64,000 nt of DNA from Methylococcales bacterium (GCA_028712795.1 JAQTPT010000016.1:1-64000), one strand, 5' to 3'; counted from the stretch's first letter, positions 1-10,305 are shown. The notes: generated from the letters alone by a model not told the origin. Program-made: numbers and translations.

Positions 1-21
1 CATGGTTAAGTCATGGCATAG

Positions 22-125
22 AATGATGAATATATTTATCATTCTATCTCATCTCATCTCATCTCATTGAAATGTTCGTTTAATATTAAAATACAAAAGG
101 TTGCGATTTTAAGGTAGCAGTATTA
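22..125. repeat. ~100-bp dispersed repeat, copy A (inverted relative to 48309-48402)
   Basis: Read on the plus strand, this segment matches the reverse complement of 48309-48402 with about three mismatches and one 10-bp length difference. The length difference is two extra CATCT units in a short pentanucleotide tract (about 43-66). One end is a near-perfect 22-nt palindrome (22-43, AATGATGAATATATT...). No coding potential is seen. It could be a MITE or REP-like repeat, or the ends of a larger inverted structure. From 126 to 283 nothing recognisable was found, including no clear terminator for the eCIS run that ends at 284. Confidence 0.8.
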
Positions 126-283
126 GCCCCATGCGCTACCTGACATTGCTTGTCGCGCTCCATACAGGGTTACAGTGCCTGATAAGCCATCATCGGGGGA
201 TATAGCGGTACATTCTTGTGCCGGGTTTTTGGAGCCTCCCCATGGAAATCCTGTCTGGAAAATATTCAATTTCGACTGCTCGT

Positions 284-2095
284 TCAAGAATTATCTACCC
301 CGAAAGATTTGTTATCATCCGATAATAATGCAGTTGTCAAAAAATCATCCCGTCTTGCGCGTACACCGTGCTTAAACTTGTCGGGCATATGCTCGACGGT
401 TTCATCGGCGATAGCCTCCAGAATTTCCATCTCACCCATGCCTGAGCGATGGACCTTGTTGTAAATCCGCTTCAGGCCGCCATCGCCGAACTGGTTGGCT
501 ACATCCAGCATGAAAGCCACTCCCCGCTCGGATTCGATGCCACTCGAGTAACCGAGTATGACTTGGTAAGACTTGCCGAATGCCTGGACAGCTGCGTCCA
601 CTTGAGCAATTTGGAACTTGAGTTGAAGGGTCGCCTGTTTAAACCTTTCCGTCCATGGAGAGTTAATAAGATCGAAGCGAGCATCAATAGTGATGCCTTT
701 TTTAGGATCGACCCCGCCATTACTTCTACTAAGCAGGGCGAGAAGAGCATCCGCAAGCACTGCGTCACCCTCGCCAAAAATCTCCACGTAAAGCGCCTGA
801 TCCGCCGCTGAGTATGCGCGCAGCAATTCCAGCAACCGGCCGGGACGTTGCGCCCATTGAATGATGCCGTAAGAAAGTCCAGCTCCATCGATGTTAAGGT
901 TGAGCGCGCCGAATTTGCCAGCCCCCTCCATTTGAGACACAATACTGACTACCTTAAGCAGCCCCGTAAAGCCTTTGTGCAGAACCAGGGTCAGATAGCC
1001 GAGACTAGCTCTGGGCTCAGAGGCAGGAATGGCGATCAATTGCAGCAAGGTCGCGCTATCCACCACTCCTGTGGGCGGCAGATCATGCTGACCTTGAAAG
1101 CTTTGTATCGCACTGGATATTTTTGTTCCGAACCGGCCATACAGCGGCGATAGGCAATTGGGCATGCCGACAACACCATGACCACTCAACAGGTCCTGAA
1201 TCGCACCGATAGCCGTATGATCCCTCGTGCCGGAATTAATGGCAGGAGCGCCTCGATCTTTCAGCAAGGCATCGAGCATTGGGATGCCGGACTCGACTGC
1301 CCCCGGCGGCGAATGAGCGGCCACGGGCGGCGATGCCTTGGTTGTACTCACCGCAACTTGCACAGGGTGCGGCTTGTCTGTATTTCCCGACCAAAGAAAT
1401 CCATCCCGGGTTTCGTACCAGCAGGCATTGCCCTGGATGCGTTCTCCTCGATCCGTGGAGTCAACCACCTCAATATCAGAACCCTTGAGCAAGGTTCGGA
1501 CTATGAGTTCCCGTGTGTTGGGAGCTCTTGACCTCAAATTGGCATTGCTGATAAGGTGTACAAAACTTGTGTCCTGACGCGCGCGTGCAACTGCCTGGAC
1601 TGGCAACGCTTCGCCAAGTCTGGCCAGCAATTTGTTTCTGTCGAATCCTTTCCCTGTGCAGTCTTTGGAGGCTCGGATTTCCGCATGCAGCACTATATGA
1701 TCGGCATCAACAGGTATGTTCCATTGTACGCACAGCTCCCGCAATAATTCCGCTAGCGTGTCATACAAGCCTTCGGGCCATTGTATTCCGGTTCCCGCGA
1801 GGCCAGCCACGCCCAGGGTATAAAGATTAGGATTGACGGCCGAATGCAAGAACCTCCAACTCGGGTTAATGACCAATCCTGCGTGAAAAGCGGTGTCTAA
1901 CTCATCCACGAATTGGTAGGCATGCCCGTCGCCATCCACTGTGTAATGACAGGATTGCGCGGACGCGGGGTCGGCGAACAGCGTTTCCGCCTCATCCAGG
2001 TTGGAATAGGCATGGATGACGATGGCCTCGGGCCGGAGGCTCTTGCGTCCCTTGAGGAAGTTATTTGGCGCACAGCCGAGCCACTGTTTGATCAT
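284..2095 (-). CDS. Three-domain peptidoglycan hydrolase (Amidase_2 / PG-binding / lysozyme-chitosanase-like)
   Basis: This 603-residue protein is probably a cell-wall hydrolase made with the injection particle. Residues 20-160 look like an Amidase_2 (AmpD/PGRP) domain. H28, H137 and C146 sit where the zinc ligands of T7-lysozyme-like amidases lie (VIHAYSN and LHAEIRASKDC). A middle part resembles an SH3-like region followed by a PG_binding_1 repeat (roughly 290-360). The C-terminal ~215 residues start around E390 and carry a 'D-x-A-G-L-S-Y-G-I-I-Q' motif like GH46 chitosanases and related lysozyme folds. There is no signal peptide, so it is cytoplasmic unless released or carried. It is the last gene of the eCIS run, 10 bp after a membrane protein. 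Amidase assignment is fairly sure, the C-terminal family less so. Confidence 0.8.
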   Translation of the reverse strand: MIKQWLGCAPNNFLKGRKSLRPEAIVIHAYSNLDEAETLFADPASAQSCHYTVDGDGHAYQFVDELDTAFHAGLVINPSWRFLHSAVNPNLYTLGVAGLAGTGIQWPEGLYDTLAELLRELCVQWNIPVDADHIVLHAEIRASKDCTGKGFDRNKLLARLGEALPVQAVARARQDTSFVHLISNANLRSRAPNTRELIVRTLLKGSDIEVVDSTDRGERIQGNACWYETRDGFLWSGNTDKPHPVQVAVSTTKASPPVAAHSPPGAVESGIPMLDALLKDRGAPAINSGTRDHTAIGAIQDLLSGHGVVGMPNCLSPLYGRFGTKISSAIQSFQGQHDLPPTGVVDSATLLQLIAIPASEPRASLGYLTLVLHKGFTGLLKVVSIVSQMEGAGKFGALNLNIDGAGLSYGIIQWAQRPGRLLELLRAYSAADQALYVEIFGEGDAVLADALLALLSRSNGGVDPKKGITIDARFDLINSPWTERFKQATLQLKFQIAQVDAAVQAFGKSYQVILGYSSGIESERGVAFMLDVANQFGDGGLKRIYNKVHRSGMGEMEILEAIADETVEHMPDKFKHGVRARRDDFLTTALLSDDNKSFGVDNS

Positions 2096-2105
2096 GGCTG
2101 CCTAC

Positions 2106-3179
2106 CTAACCGAGATTTCCACGTTCTCCGGGCGACTCCGAGGCTGTGTCGGACGTTCCGGTGGCGTTACTTGCCGGGGGCGAGGGGAGATTTTGACTGG
2201 TTTGCCGCTCCAGGCGTTGACTATCGTCCTTGCCGGCCAAGGTGCTGCGCAATTTCAGCAAATTCTGCAGGGCATTAAACCAAAACGGCGCACCCAAGCT
2301 CAGCAGAAATATCGAAAGCAGAACACCCAAAGGATTAATCTTTTGCCAGTTACCGGACCATTCCTCCAGCGACTTGGGGACATTAATGATCCCGAGTTGC
2401 AAAAGGTCTTTGAAATCCTGCTGTTGCTGCGCAGATAAATTTGCCGGTATCGCTGGCTGAGAGGGATTTTTATCGCCCAATTCATAAGCCTTTTCCACAA
2501 GGCTATTGCGTAATTCAGTGTCGACCGAAAGACGGTTGATTAACGTCAGGGTATCAAGTTGAATAACAAATGCCACCAACACGGCGCAGACAAAAGTGAC
2601 ACCGCGGGTCGTGAAGGTGAAACGGCCGGAAACCCGGTCTATGGTTTGGTCAAACCAACTGTTGATTTTGGCCAGAAACTTGCTGTTTGCCTCCAACATG
2701 AGCGCCTTCGACTGCCGGACATCGGTCGCCAACTCCGGATGCGCCAACTCCAGTTGCAGGGCCATGGCGCGGACGTTGTCCAGAACTTTTGCAGGCTCTT
2801 CGACTCCGTTATTTTTCAAAATAGTTTGCAAGGCGTCCTGTGCTTGGGTGTCCAACCGAGCCATAAGATCGGGGGGCACATGACCCGACCCCAAGTCCAT
2901 CAGCAACTTGGTGAATTCCTCCCGGTGTATGGTCGAGCCCAGACGTTGGCCGACATCCCGCACCATGGGGTGCTGCAACACAGTGCTGCAAATTGACTCC
3001 GCAATTTTACGCTCAAGCTGAGGATCAATTTGCTGAAGCAAATCCGCCAAACCGGCCAGCAAATGCCGGCCACGGGTATTCCAGACACTGGTGACAAATT
3101 GCGTCAATACGGTCACCGCCATGCTCATAACCAGCATGACGACGGTTAAGCCGAGTAATATATCGATAGTTTTTAACAT
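2106..3179 (-). CDS. Inner-membrane protein of unknown function, eCIS-linked
   Basis: This 357-residue protein has a hydrophobic N-terminal segment (about residues 5-30), a long soluble helical region, a second hydrophobic segment (about 190-215, FVCAVLVAFVIQL) and a third near 285-310 (LGVLLSIFLLSLGAPFWF). The tail is Pro/Ser/Thr-rich and polar. I do not recognise a named domain. It lies between a DUF6519 structural gene and the peptidoglycan hydrolase in the same orientation with short spacers. Membrane anchoring or helping release of particles is plausible because eCIS particles leave by lysis, but that is inference. No strong Shine-Dalgarno is seen before the ATG. Confidence 0.7.
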   Translation of the reverse strand: MLKTIDILLGLTVVMLVMSMAVTVLTQFVTSVWNTRGRHLLAGLADLLQQIDPQLERKIAESICSTVLQHPMVRDVGQRLGSTIHREEFTKLLMDLGSGHVPPDLMARLDTQAQDALQTILKNNGVEEPAKVLDNVRAMALQLELAHPELATDVRQSKALMLEANSKFLAKINSWFDQTIDRVSGRFTFTTRGVTFVCAVLVAFVIQLDTLTLINRLSVDTELRNSLVEKAYELGDKNPSQPAIPANLSAQQQQDFKDLLQLGIINVPKSLEEWSGNWQKINPLGVLLSIFLLSLGAPFWFNALQNLLKLRSTLAGKDDSQRLERQTSQNLPSPPASNATGTSDTASESPGERGNLG

Positions 3180-3194
3180 GGTATTTTTATTGAG

Positions 3195-4679
3195 TTAGGT
3201 GGCTAACGGTGTGCAAGAAGGTTCAGTTCCAATCCCTGCTTCACCTTGACTGTTTAAATCCGGCTGTCCCGGTTGCTTAATGATTGGACGAAAAGAGGTT
3301 TGTAAGGGCTGAAGGGTTCCATCGTTTGGAAGCAAAGCCAAGGGCGCATAATGATGGCGAATGCCAAACGGTGGCTTGGCGATGGGTTGCACATTGCCAT
3401 TTACCAGAACAACCAAGCCATTCTGATCCTTCACAACCGGCCATTCAATATCCCCGGTAGCCACGCGCGCCGGAATCAGCCAGTAATCTCCAGCACGGTA
3501 TCGTGTTGCTGAAGGCTGAAACTGGATTTGCAATCCATCTTCCAGGTCTATCCAGCCGTTGTTCGGATCGCTGCTTTCCGTGATGGTGACTGTGCCATCA
3601 TCCATCCGGGTTTTACCGGCAGACTTGAGAGTTTGGCCATAGGTTTGATCCCAGCGGCGCACTTTGGTAGGCCACTTCTCGGGAGCCTCCGGATTGGGTT
3701 GCTGCGTCGGCATGGAATCCAATGTAAATACATCCTTATCAACTTTGTTCAGTTTAACCAAGGCGCCAGGCTCTCCGCGTAAATCCTGCCCGTCGTTTGT
3801 AAACTCTACCCAAATTCCTGATTCAAAGCCTCTTGACGATTCAACCGTGCAGGATTTTCCGTCGATTTTACCGTCAACTACCCCGGTAACGACAGAACCG
3901 TTATCGCGCGACCATTTAAAAGTCGCTATATTTGTTTGGCTTGAGCCAGCCACGTAGGCCTGACCGGCGTTATGAATCTCTACCCGGTATAACTGGTTTT
4001 CCGGTCCGCGATACTTCGCGTCTGGCGCCGCAATGCACGGTGCGGTTTGATCCGCCGAAGGTTGGACTTGCGCCTTAAGACAACCGGATCGAGGGGGTTG
4101 CCATTCATCAACCAATGAATCCTGCCAAAAATTCTGGATGAAAGATCCATCATTCAATATGTTAGCTTCCTTAATGGATTGAAGCTTAACCTGGCTAACG
4201 ACCTCGGCCCGGCAAGCCGTGTCCGGCCCTCCCAATGCTTTTTCGCGAATACTGTCATCATCAACATTGCTGACGTGGCGCTCCCACACATCCAAATAAA
4301 CCAAGTATGCATCGTCCCCTTCCTGGAGCTGTGTTTTTGGTGGGTTAGGGTAATTGTTCTGTGCCAAATAAGTACTATCCTCGTCATTCTCGCATAGTAT
4401 GCCATCTACGTAATAGCGACCCTTACTGATCGAGAAGTTCGGATTTATGACATCAAAAGAATCTGCAATCAATGAGATAAAGAATCCGAGTTTTCCGCTA
4501 TCCTGCTCAGGTCCCGCAAACGGCCCGATCAAATCGGCGGCGAGAGTGCGGATGTAATGCAGTAATATGGCGGTCTGCTCATTGGTATCGGCATCAAGCA
4601 TTACCCGGCCTTGTTGTTGTAACACCCGGCTAAAGTGGTTGTCCGGGTCGAATGTGTCGCGAGTAAAATCACCTTTCAT
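3195..4679 (-). CDS. DUF6519 family eCIS-associated protein
   Basis: The 494-residue product starts with the pattern typical of DUF6519 proteins in eCIS loci (MKGDFTRDTFDPDNHFSRV, then a Q-Q-G-R-V-x-L-D-A-D-x-N-E motif). The body is rich in beta strand and aromatic residues, with short repeated W-S-R-D-N-G-S and Y-R-V-E-I-H segments, which fits a surface or fibre-base structural protein. No signal peptide or membrane segment is seen. AAGGAAG precedes the ATG at good distance. It lies directly after the tail-I/beta-helix gene, so a role on the outside of the baseplate is likely. The biochemical role of DUF6519 is not established as far as I know. Confidence 0.75.
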   Translation of the reverse strand: MKGDFTRDTFDPDNHFSRVLQQQGRVMLDADTNEQTAILLHYIRTLAADLIGPFAGPEQDSGKLGFFISLIADSFDVINPNFSISKGRYYVDGILCENDEDSTYLAQNNYPNPPKTQLQEGDDAYLVYLDVWERHVSNVDDDSIREKALGGPDTACRAEVVSQVKLQSIKEANILNDGSFIQNFWQDSLVDEWQPPRSGCLKAQVQPSADQTAPCIAAPDAKYRGPENQLYRVEIHNAGQAYVAGSSQTNIATFKWSRDNGSVVTGVVDGKIDGKSCTVESSRGFESGIWVEFTNDGQDLRGEPGALVKLNKVDKDVFTLDSMPTQQPNPEAPEKWPTKVRRWDQTYGQTLKSAGKTRMDDGTVTITESSDPNNGWIDLEDGLQIQFQPSATRYRAGDYWLIPARVATGDIEWPVVKDQNGLVVLVNGNVQPIAKPPFGIRHHYAPLALLPNDGTLQPLQTSFRPIIKQPGQPDLNSQGEAGIGTEPSCTPLAT

Positions 4680-4739
4680 GGCTGCTTCCTTAGGTTGATT
4701 AGGGTTATAGATTGTTTTAGGAAAATGGGTTCAAGCTTG

Positions 4740-6971
4740 TCATGTTACGAATATCAAACCCGCATTCATCCCTGCCGGGGTATATTCATCCAGGCGGGTT
4801 TGCAGATTCACCCTCCGTTGGGGTTGAAACAAATCATGAAAAACCCCCATTTCCGATTCGTCGTCCGCTCCTTGGCAAATCTCATCGGCGCAGTGCAGTC
4901 CCAATTGGCCGTAGCCCGGCAAGCCGTAGCGGCGGTCAGTGTATTGGGGGATCAGGCGGAGTTGTTCGTTATTAAGTAATGCCGGATCCGGGGTTTCGGG
5001 AAAAGCCGCGTCGTTCAGTACCTGAACGGCCGTATCCGGCTGGCAGTGGTAGCGTTTGGGCGTGCGGCAACCCGGCGGGACATAACAAAAACGCATGCAG
5101 CCCAGTTGCCGCCGGGCCACGTTGACACAATCATTGAAAATCGAATTTTCGGCCAGCACAATGGCATGGGTGTTTACAATTCCGAATACCGTACTGCGGA
5201 GTATCGTCAACTCGGCATGAGCAACGATCTCGCCAGGCGCGCCGATGGCCTCCTTATCTGCCGCAGTCGCATCCAGCAGACTGTCGGCGATCAGCAGCGG
5301 AATCGGATCAACCGCCACCTGATCTTCCTGAATCTGAATACTGCCGAGTATGCTGTGCTCTATTCGCACACTTGCCCGCAGGTTATAAACCTCCAGGCTC
5401 GGCTCTGCGGGACGCTTGGGTTCGCAATTGCAATCCAGCCCCCAGCCAGGCACCAGGGTGGAATGCCGGATCAGTACCTGTGCCGGGCAGAGGCCATTTT
5501 CCCCGGTATTCGCACCCTCTGTAGCCAAACCGGAAATCTGGACGGCTCGACCGGTCACCAGGATACCGTCCAGCGTGAAACGACTGCCAGGGGCCAGATG
5601 TATGGCCATGGCATCGGGCATGTCTGCTTGCCAATCCAGGAGCCGGATAACCGGGCGAACCCGGTTGGCGGCGCGTAGTTGCAATGTCTGTCCCTGAGCC
5701 AGGGTGATATCGATGGGTTCGACGAAAACGGCGCTTTCGGTCAATTCGATGACAGCATCGTTTGGCTTGTCGGTAAGCCAGTGCTGCAGGGCGTCGCCTA
5801 TGCGCTGGAATTGCTCACCGCTACCAACGCGATAATGGGAGGCAGATACAAGTTGAGATGAGCCGGTAGAGCCTGGGCGGGGAGAAGGCTCGAACAACAG
5901 CCGATTATATTCGCCGCCGCCGATATCGGCGCTAAAACCATACTGATAACTTACCCGTACGCCTTTTTTGGGTAACTGACTCGGCGGGAAGGCAAAACGC
6001 CCCAGAACGGGGTCGACGGCAATAAAATTTTTCGGCGGGAGATAAGTCCAGTCCGACAAATCGGCCGCGATAATACTTGCCGAGGGCACGGGGTCTTTGG
6101 CCTTGTTTCCGGCCCAGCCGTCCGTCCAGATAAGCAAGCTTGCGCCGTAATAAAGCGGCTTTTGCTGAGCAAAATCCAGCCGGCGTATCGGCGCAGGGAG
6201 GTTCAATTCCTCCGCAATGTGGCTCGGATCCGTTTCAGGCTGGGGCTTGATGAACAAAGGCGCATCCTGCCCCAGGATGCTGAAGGTAAAGCAATGCGGA
6301 CCTGCGTCTTCAATACAATAGGCCGGTGAGTGGCTTGCCGGATAGGATTTAAGCCGCCAGATAAATACCCCCACGGATGGAATGTTGTAGCGTCCCAGGG
6401 TGCGCGTCGAATTGATACGCCGTACATTCACCGTGTGGGCAAGTCGATCGAAGGGCCCATCCAGGAGATCGAGTGCGTTCATCTGCCGTAAGTCAACAGT
6501 GTGAGCCCGCTCCAAATGACGATGGTTGATGTTTTGATTCCAGCCCAACAGCTTGAAGAATTCCACGGCTCGTGCCGGCCAGTCGGCCACATCGTTGGCG
6601 AGCAGCTCGAGCAGCGCCAACGTACCCTTGCGGCGGCGATAACGGATGGTATTGGCAACCTCCCGGCGAGGGATTAGCGCCCGGTAAAGTTGGCGTCCTT
6701 CCTGGGTCGTTGCGCTGCCGGCTTCGCCTGGATCGGTTACCGGCCGGTAACCGATCAGATCGGCGATATAGGGAACGGCCCAATCTTCTGCGGTTTCGAT
6801 AAACCAATTATCATAAACCCGGTTTATATCGTCTTCGACCAAATTTACCTGTTCAGCGATGACACGCAAAAAAGCTTGCAGGGGATAGCCTTGGGCGGAA
6901 TCCCGTATGCGGTAAATCGCGGGAAGGAGCTCGTAGAGCCGGTCAATGCGGGAATCGGACGTTACACTCAT
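4740..6971 (-). CDS. Baseplate tail-protein-I domain fused to a beta-helix-like region
   Basis: Residues 1-150 match the N-terminal pattern of phage tail protein I (P2 gpI-like) proteins in contractile systems: LPAIYRIRD, then helices ending in WAVPYIADLIGYRP and an R-R-K-G-T segment. From about residue 390 onward there are successive short strand/turn units (for example VIRLLDWQADMPDAMAIHLA, FTLDGILVTGRAVQISG), which suggests a right-handed parallel beta-helix as in fibre or tailspike proteins. The length (743 aa) is far beyond classical gpI (~180 aa). It probably joins the baseplate periphery to a fibre or receptor-facing part. AGGTAGAG precedes the start. Its stop is 60 bp from the DUF6519 gene. 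Confidence 0.75.
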   Translation of the reverse strand: MSVTSDSRIDRLYELLPAIYRIRDSAQGYPLQAFLRVIAEQVNLVEDDINRVYDNWFIETAEDWAVPYIADLIGYRPVTDPGEAGSATTQEGRQLYRALIPRREVANTIRYRRRKGTLALLELLANDVADWPARAVEFFKLLGWNQNINHRHLERAHTVDLRQMNALDLLDGPFDRLAHTVNVRRINSTRTLGRYNIPSVGVFIWRLKSYPASHSPAYCIEDAGPHCFTFSILGQDAPLFIKPQPETDPSHIAEELNLPAPIRRLDFAQQKPLYYGASLLIWTDGWAGNKAKDPVPSASIIAADLSDWTYLPPKNFIAVDPVLGRFAFPPSQLPKKGVRVSYQYGFSADIGGGEYNRLLFEPSPRPGSTGSSQLVSASHYRVGSGEQFQRIGDALQHWLTDKPNDAVIELTESAVFVEPIDITLAQGQTLQLRAANRVRPVIRLLDWQADMPDAMAIHLAPGSRFTLDGILVTGRAVQISGLATEGANTGENGLCPAQVLIRHSTLVPGWGLDCNCEPKRPAEPSLEVYNLRASVRIEHSILGSIQIQEDQVAVDPIPLLIADSLLDATAADKEAIGAPGEIVAHAELTILRSTVFGIVNTHAIVLAENSIFNDCVNVARRQLGCMRFCYVPPGCRTPKRYHCQPDTAVQVLNDAAFPETPDPALLNNEQLRLIPQYTDRRYGLPGYGQLGLHCADEICQGADDESEMGVFHDLFQPQRRVNLQTRLDEYTPAGMNAGLIFVT

Positions 6972-6983
6972 GGCTCTACCTGC

Positions 6984-9900
6984 TCAGGAAATTTGATTCA
7001 AAACGATGGTGTCGGGAACTGACGCTGTAAATATTGCCAACTGCGCCGGATGTAGGATGCCATTCTTTTCGACTCCGGCATCTTTGACAGGGATATAATC
7101 TGGCGGAGGGGCGGCCACATTCCCTAACGCAGTACTTATTTCATTTAGGGTTGGGAATCTTCTGCTTCCATCTTTGCTGTTAGTCAAGATTTCCGGGATC
7201 CCGTTGAAACTATCCACATCAACATACTCAACGCCAGGGATGTTTTGCATCAAGGCGATCAACTCGCAAAGCAAAGCCGGCTGAGCGAGCCCCCGGCGCT
7301 GAAAGCCGAAAGCATCCAAAACAGCCGTTGTAATATTCTCCTTGACAGGCGCCCATAAATAGCCTGAGACCAAACGTATATTGGCGCTCACCGCCAGTAC
7401 GATCAGTTCTCGCGGTTTTACTTCCAATGCCAGGTCGGGGTCGCCTAACTGATGTAAAGCGCTCAGCAGATTAAGATAAAGATCAGATGAGGTTTCGATT
7501 GGAATGTCATCCGCACCGGCGATGGTGATATGCACCAGTTGCCGACGGCCATTACTCAACTTGCTGGCTACTGCCTTGCCGATGCCGGCGAATGTACGGG
7601 TAAAATCGGCGTAATCAGACACCGAAACCAATCTATCCAAGGCCTGGACCGCCAATGGAACGTTGTCCCTGGCTTGATCCCGCGTCTCCTTGTCGGCGCC
7701 GCCCGAAGCTTCAATGGGATTAATGACCGCTTTCACGCCCAAGGGGCGGCTTTGCAACATATTAATTCGCCCTGCTTTGACATTGCCCTGCTTGCCGATA
7801 CCGTTTCGGTAAACGGCTTTGATATTTTCCAGTCCGGTAGGTAAGCGAGCCCCTTGTTTGCCATTGCCGAAAGTGATTGTGGTCTTGCCATCGTCATTGG
7901 TTTCGGTAGCAAACACACGGTCCTTTGCTGCCAGGCCGGACAAACTAGCCGTTTCTTTCCATTCCACATTGTTGACATATACCTTAAGCGTGCTGTCCAC
8001 GCCGGAAGGGTTTGCTGCAGGAACAAAGGTCAACGGCGGCTGTTTTAAGGCGAAAGCCTGCAAGGCTTTGCTGCTGTCGCCCGCGCCCAAGGTCTCGTTG
8101 CGGGTTTCGCCATGGGTGGCTTTTACGACATTGGCATAGATAGCAACGGAGTCCAGTTTATAAGCATGCGCCAACGGCTTGGCTAAAGTCAGCGTGGTGT
8201 GAAACTTATCCCCTTGCAGGGGCGCAGGGGCTTGGGTTGTTGCCTCTATCATCGCCAATTCGGCGGCCTTGATGCCTTCGATGATGGAGCCATCCTGGTT
8301 TGTAACGTCCGTGCGCTCGCCGGAGACGATGATCCACCGTCCGGACTGCAGTCCGTCATAGAGCCGCTGCAACTCGATGGTATCGCCACGAATATCCGGC
8401 GGAGTATCCGGATTATTTCCAGGTACCGGCATTTCCGATAACTGCAATTCCTCGCTTTGGGCATAGATTATAGTGTTTTGAATATCGGAAAGGTATTTGT
8501 CTTTGTCTGTCAGCCAGGCATCGGCCAAATTCAGCTCAGTGGATTTACCGCTAATGTTGTATGCGTTTTTAGCTATATTTTGGATGTCTTTAATATGGCT
8601 GGTTAATGTGTTCTTATTCGAACGAACAACGACGACGGGTGTCTCCGCAATAATCTGATCGTATTGGGCATCCAGGTCGAGGATATTGGGATCAGGGCGC
8701 AACGGTATCCTCTGAGAGAACACCACGACGAAATCTTCGGTATATTCCACAAATACGGCAGTCCTGGCATCTGAAAAATTTATCAATTGCCCTGGACTTA
8801 GCTCTCGATGGATACCATCAGTTGTCACGCCGAGTATTGCATGACTATCGATACTGAATTCCACTAATTGAGTTATGTCGTTATTAGAGAATGAAAAACT
8901 GGCTGAATCTTCCAGCTTAAAATCGACAGTTACAGTCCACTTATCGAAAATCGGTACTTTCTCCCCTTTCACTACTTCTTTTCGGATAGTTACAGTGTCG
9001 AGCCCTTCTGTTATGGTAAATTCAACATTAAGTCCTGGTTGTGCCGCGGCTCGGAGGTTGATTTCAATTGGGGGAGGCGGAGGAGGAAACCTATACTGCA
9101 AAGCGGCGGTGACGCTTCCTGCCAGAGGCCAATCTTCAGTTCCCACTATTTTTCCCTTGTCATCCGTGATCTGCTTGGGCGGTGCGGTACTGCCGAAGGG
9201 GGCTGCTTTCACCCGGAAGGCATAAATTTTCGGCGGCATCGCCGGAGCTGTGATGGCATTTGACCAAGCAGAATAGAGGGTGCCGGCGATGGCAGGCTTA
9301 AGAAAGGAGACTAATTGCGGCAGACTGTCGGCGGTTTGTTTAAAACTGTTGTCCAGAGCTCTTGGTAGAAAGGCGCTGGCGGCAAATTGTGGTGTCGCGG
9401 GGATGGACAAGGGCTGTACCAAGGCGTCGAAGACCGAGGCGGTTTTGACGGAAGCAGTTTGTTTCCCCAATGAGCTTTGTGTAACCGATGATTGCGGCAG
9501 CACTCTGTTAATCGCCGGCTCCGTGAGCACGACTTTAGTTCTGTTATTGGGAAAGTCGGCCTCTATGGCTTTGACATACAATACAGGTTGAGCGTTACCA
9601 AAATCCAGCATTAACGGGTCATTGGCTTTCAGTCCGGTGCTGACGCCTTGAATATAAAGGGTGTCCGTCCGGGTTGTCGTATTGTCTGGCGCTGACAAAA
9701 TTACCTGCGGCTGCGTCACTCTCGCCTGCAAATTGCTCCATTCCGCCTTCGCCAACAGTTGCTCGCTGGTTTCGAAGGTTTGCGGCAACTCTCCGAGTCC
9801 GGCAGGGATACTTTGCGAGCGTGCGCCAGGATCGATCACGACCGGCTGCGTCTGGTTGTCGTCCACGGTAAAGGCCAGAAAAACACTGGCAGCGACACCG

Positions 9901-10304
9901 GGGCGCAGGCTATAGCCAACCAGCCGCGCCAGTTCCAATACCGAGCGGCGTTCCATCGCGGTGCGCAGATAGCCCTCGTTGACAATGCGCTCCTGGTAGA
10001 AGGTCAAGACATCCGCCACAGTCGCCCAACCGTCCAGCAGAGCAATGGCAGGATCACTGGCGTCGCGGGTGGTCAATCCAGCAAGCGGACGAATTTTGGT
10101 CGATTGTCCATTCAGGTCCGTTACCGTCAAACTCAGATTGGCGAGACGGACTTTCATGGTTTCCAGAAAAGCGCCCTGGGTGCCGATGCGATAACTCAGA
10201 CTGTCCAAGCCGGGACGATTGACCGTCGGCATCGGCGTGACAGCCTGTACGCCTTCGCAGCATCCGCAGGTTTCGGTGGTGCATCCACAGATAGTAGCAG
10301 TCAT
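6984..10304 (-). CDS. Large baseplate wedge protein, J-type (second of two)
   Basis: This 1106-residue protein belongs to the 'putative baseplate assembly protein' group of eCIS and related phages, homologous to Baseplate_J wedge proteins. Evidence is the N-terminal Cys-rich stretch (ICGCTTETCGCC), the segment DPAIALLDGWATVADVLTFYQERIVNEGYLRTA typical of these proteins, and the C-terminal J-like block (SGGADKETRDQARDN, then SDYADFTRTFAGIGKA). It should sit in the wedge that links hub, sheath and fibres. GGAGGAAG lies 5-6 nt before the ATG, inside the end of the previous J gene, so the two are translated in close coupling (1 bp apart). A Pro-rich run (PPPPPPIEI) separates two beta-rich middle parts. 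Confidence 0.8.
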   Translation of the reverse strand: MTATICGCTTETCGCCEGVQAVTPMPTVNRPGLDSLSYRIGTQGAFLETMKVRLANLSLTVTDLNGQSTKIRPLAGLTTRDASDPAIALLDGWATVADVLTFYQERIVNEGYLRTAMERRSVLELARLVGYSLRPGVAASVFLAFTVDDNQTQPVVIDPGARSQSIPAGLGELPQTFETSEQLLAKAEWSNLQARVTQPQVILSAPDNTTTRTDTLYIQGVSTGLKANDPLMLDFGNAQPVLYVKAIEADFPNNRTKVVLTEPAINRVLPQSSVTQSSLGKQTASVKTASVFDALVQPLSIPATPQFAASAFLPRALDNSFKQTADSLPQLVSFLKPAIAGTLYSAWSNAITAPAMPPKIYAFRVKAAPFGSTAPPKQITDDKGKIVGTEDWPLAGSVTAALQYRFPPPPPPIEINLRAAAQPGLNVEFTITEGLDTVTIRKEVVKGEKVPIFDKWTVTVDFKLEDSASFSFSNNDITQLVEFSIDSHAILGVTTDGIHRELSPGQLINFSDARTAVFVEYTEDFVVVFSQRIPLRPDPNILDLDAQYDQIIAETPVVVVRSNKNTLTSHIKDIQNIAKNAYNISGKSTELNLADAWLTDKDKYLSDIQNTIIYAQSEELQLSEMPVPGNNPDTPPDIRGDTIELQRLYDGLQSGRWIIVSGERTDVTNQDGSIIEGIKAAELAMIEATTQAPAPLQGDKFHTTLTLAKPLAHAYKLDSVAIYANVVKATHGETRNETLGAGDSSKALQAFALKQPPLTFVPAANPSGVDSTLKVYVNNVEWKETASLSGLAAKDRVFATETNDDGKTTITFGNGKQGARLPTGLENIKAVYRNGIGKQGNVKAGRINMLQSRPLGVKAVINPIEASGGADKETRDQARDNVPLAVQALDRLVSVSDYADFTRTFAGIGKAVASKLSNGRRQLVHITIAGADDIPIETSSDLYLNLLSALHQLGDPDLALEVKPRELIVLAVSANIRLVSGYLWAPVKENITTAVLDAFGFQRRGLAQPALLCELIALMQNIPGVEYVDVDSFNGIPEILTNSKDGSRRFPTLNEISTALGNVAAPPPDYIPVKDAGVEKNGILHPAQLAIFTASVPDTIVLNQIS

Positions 10305-10305
10305 T

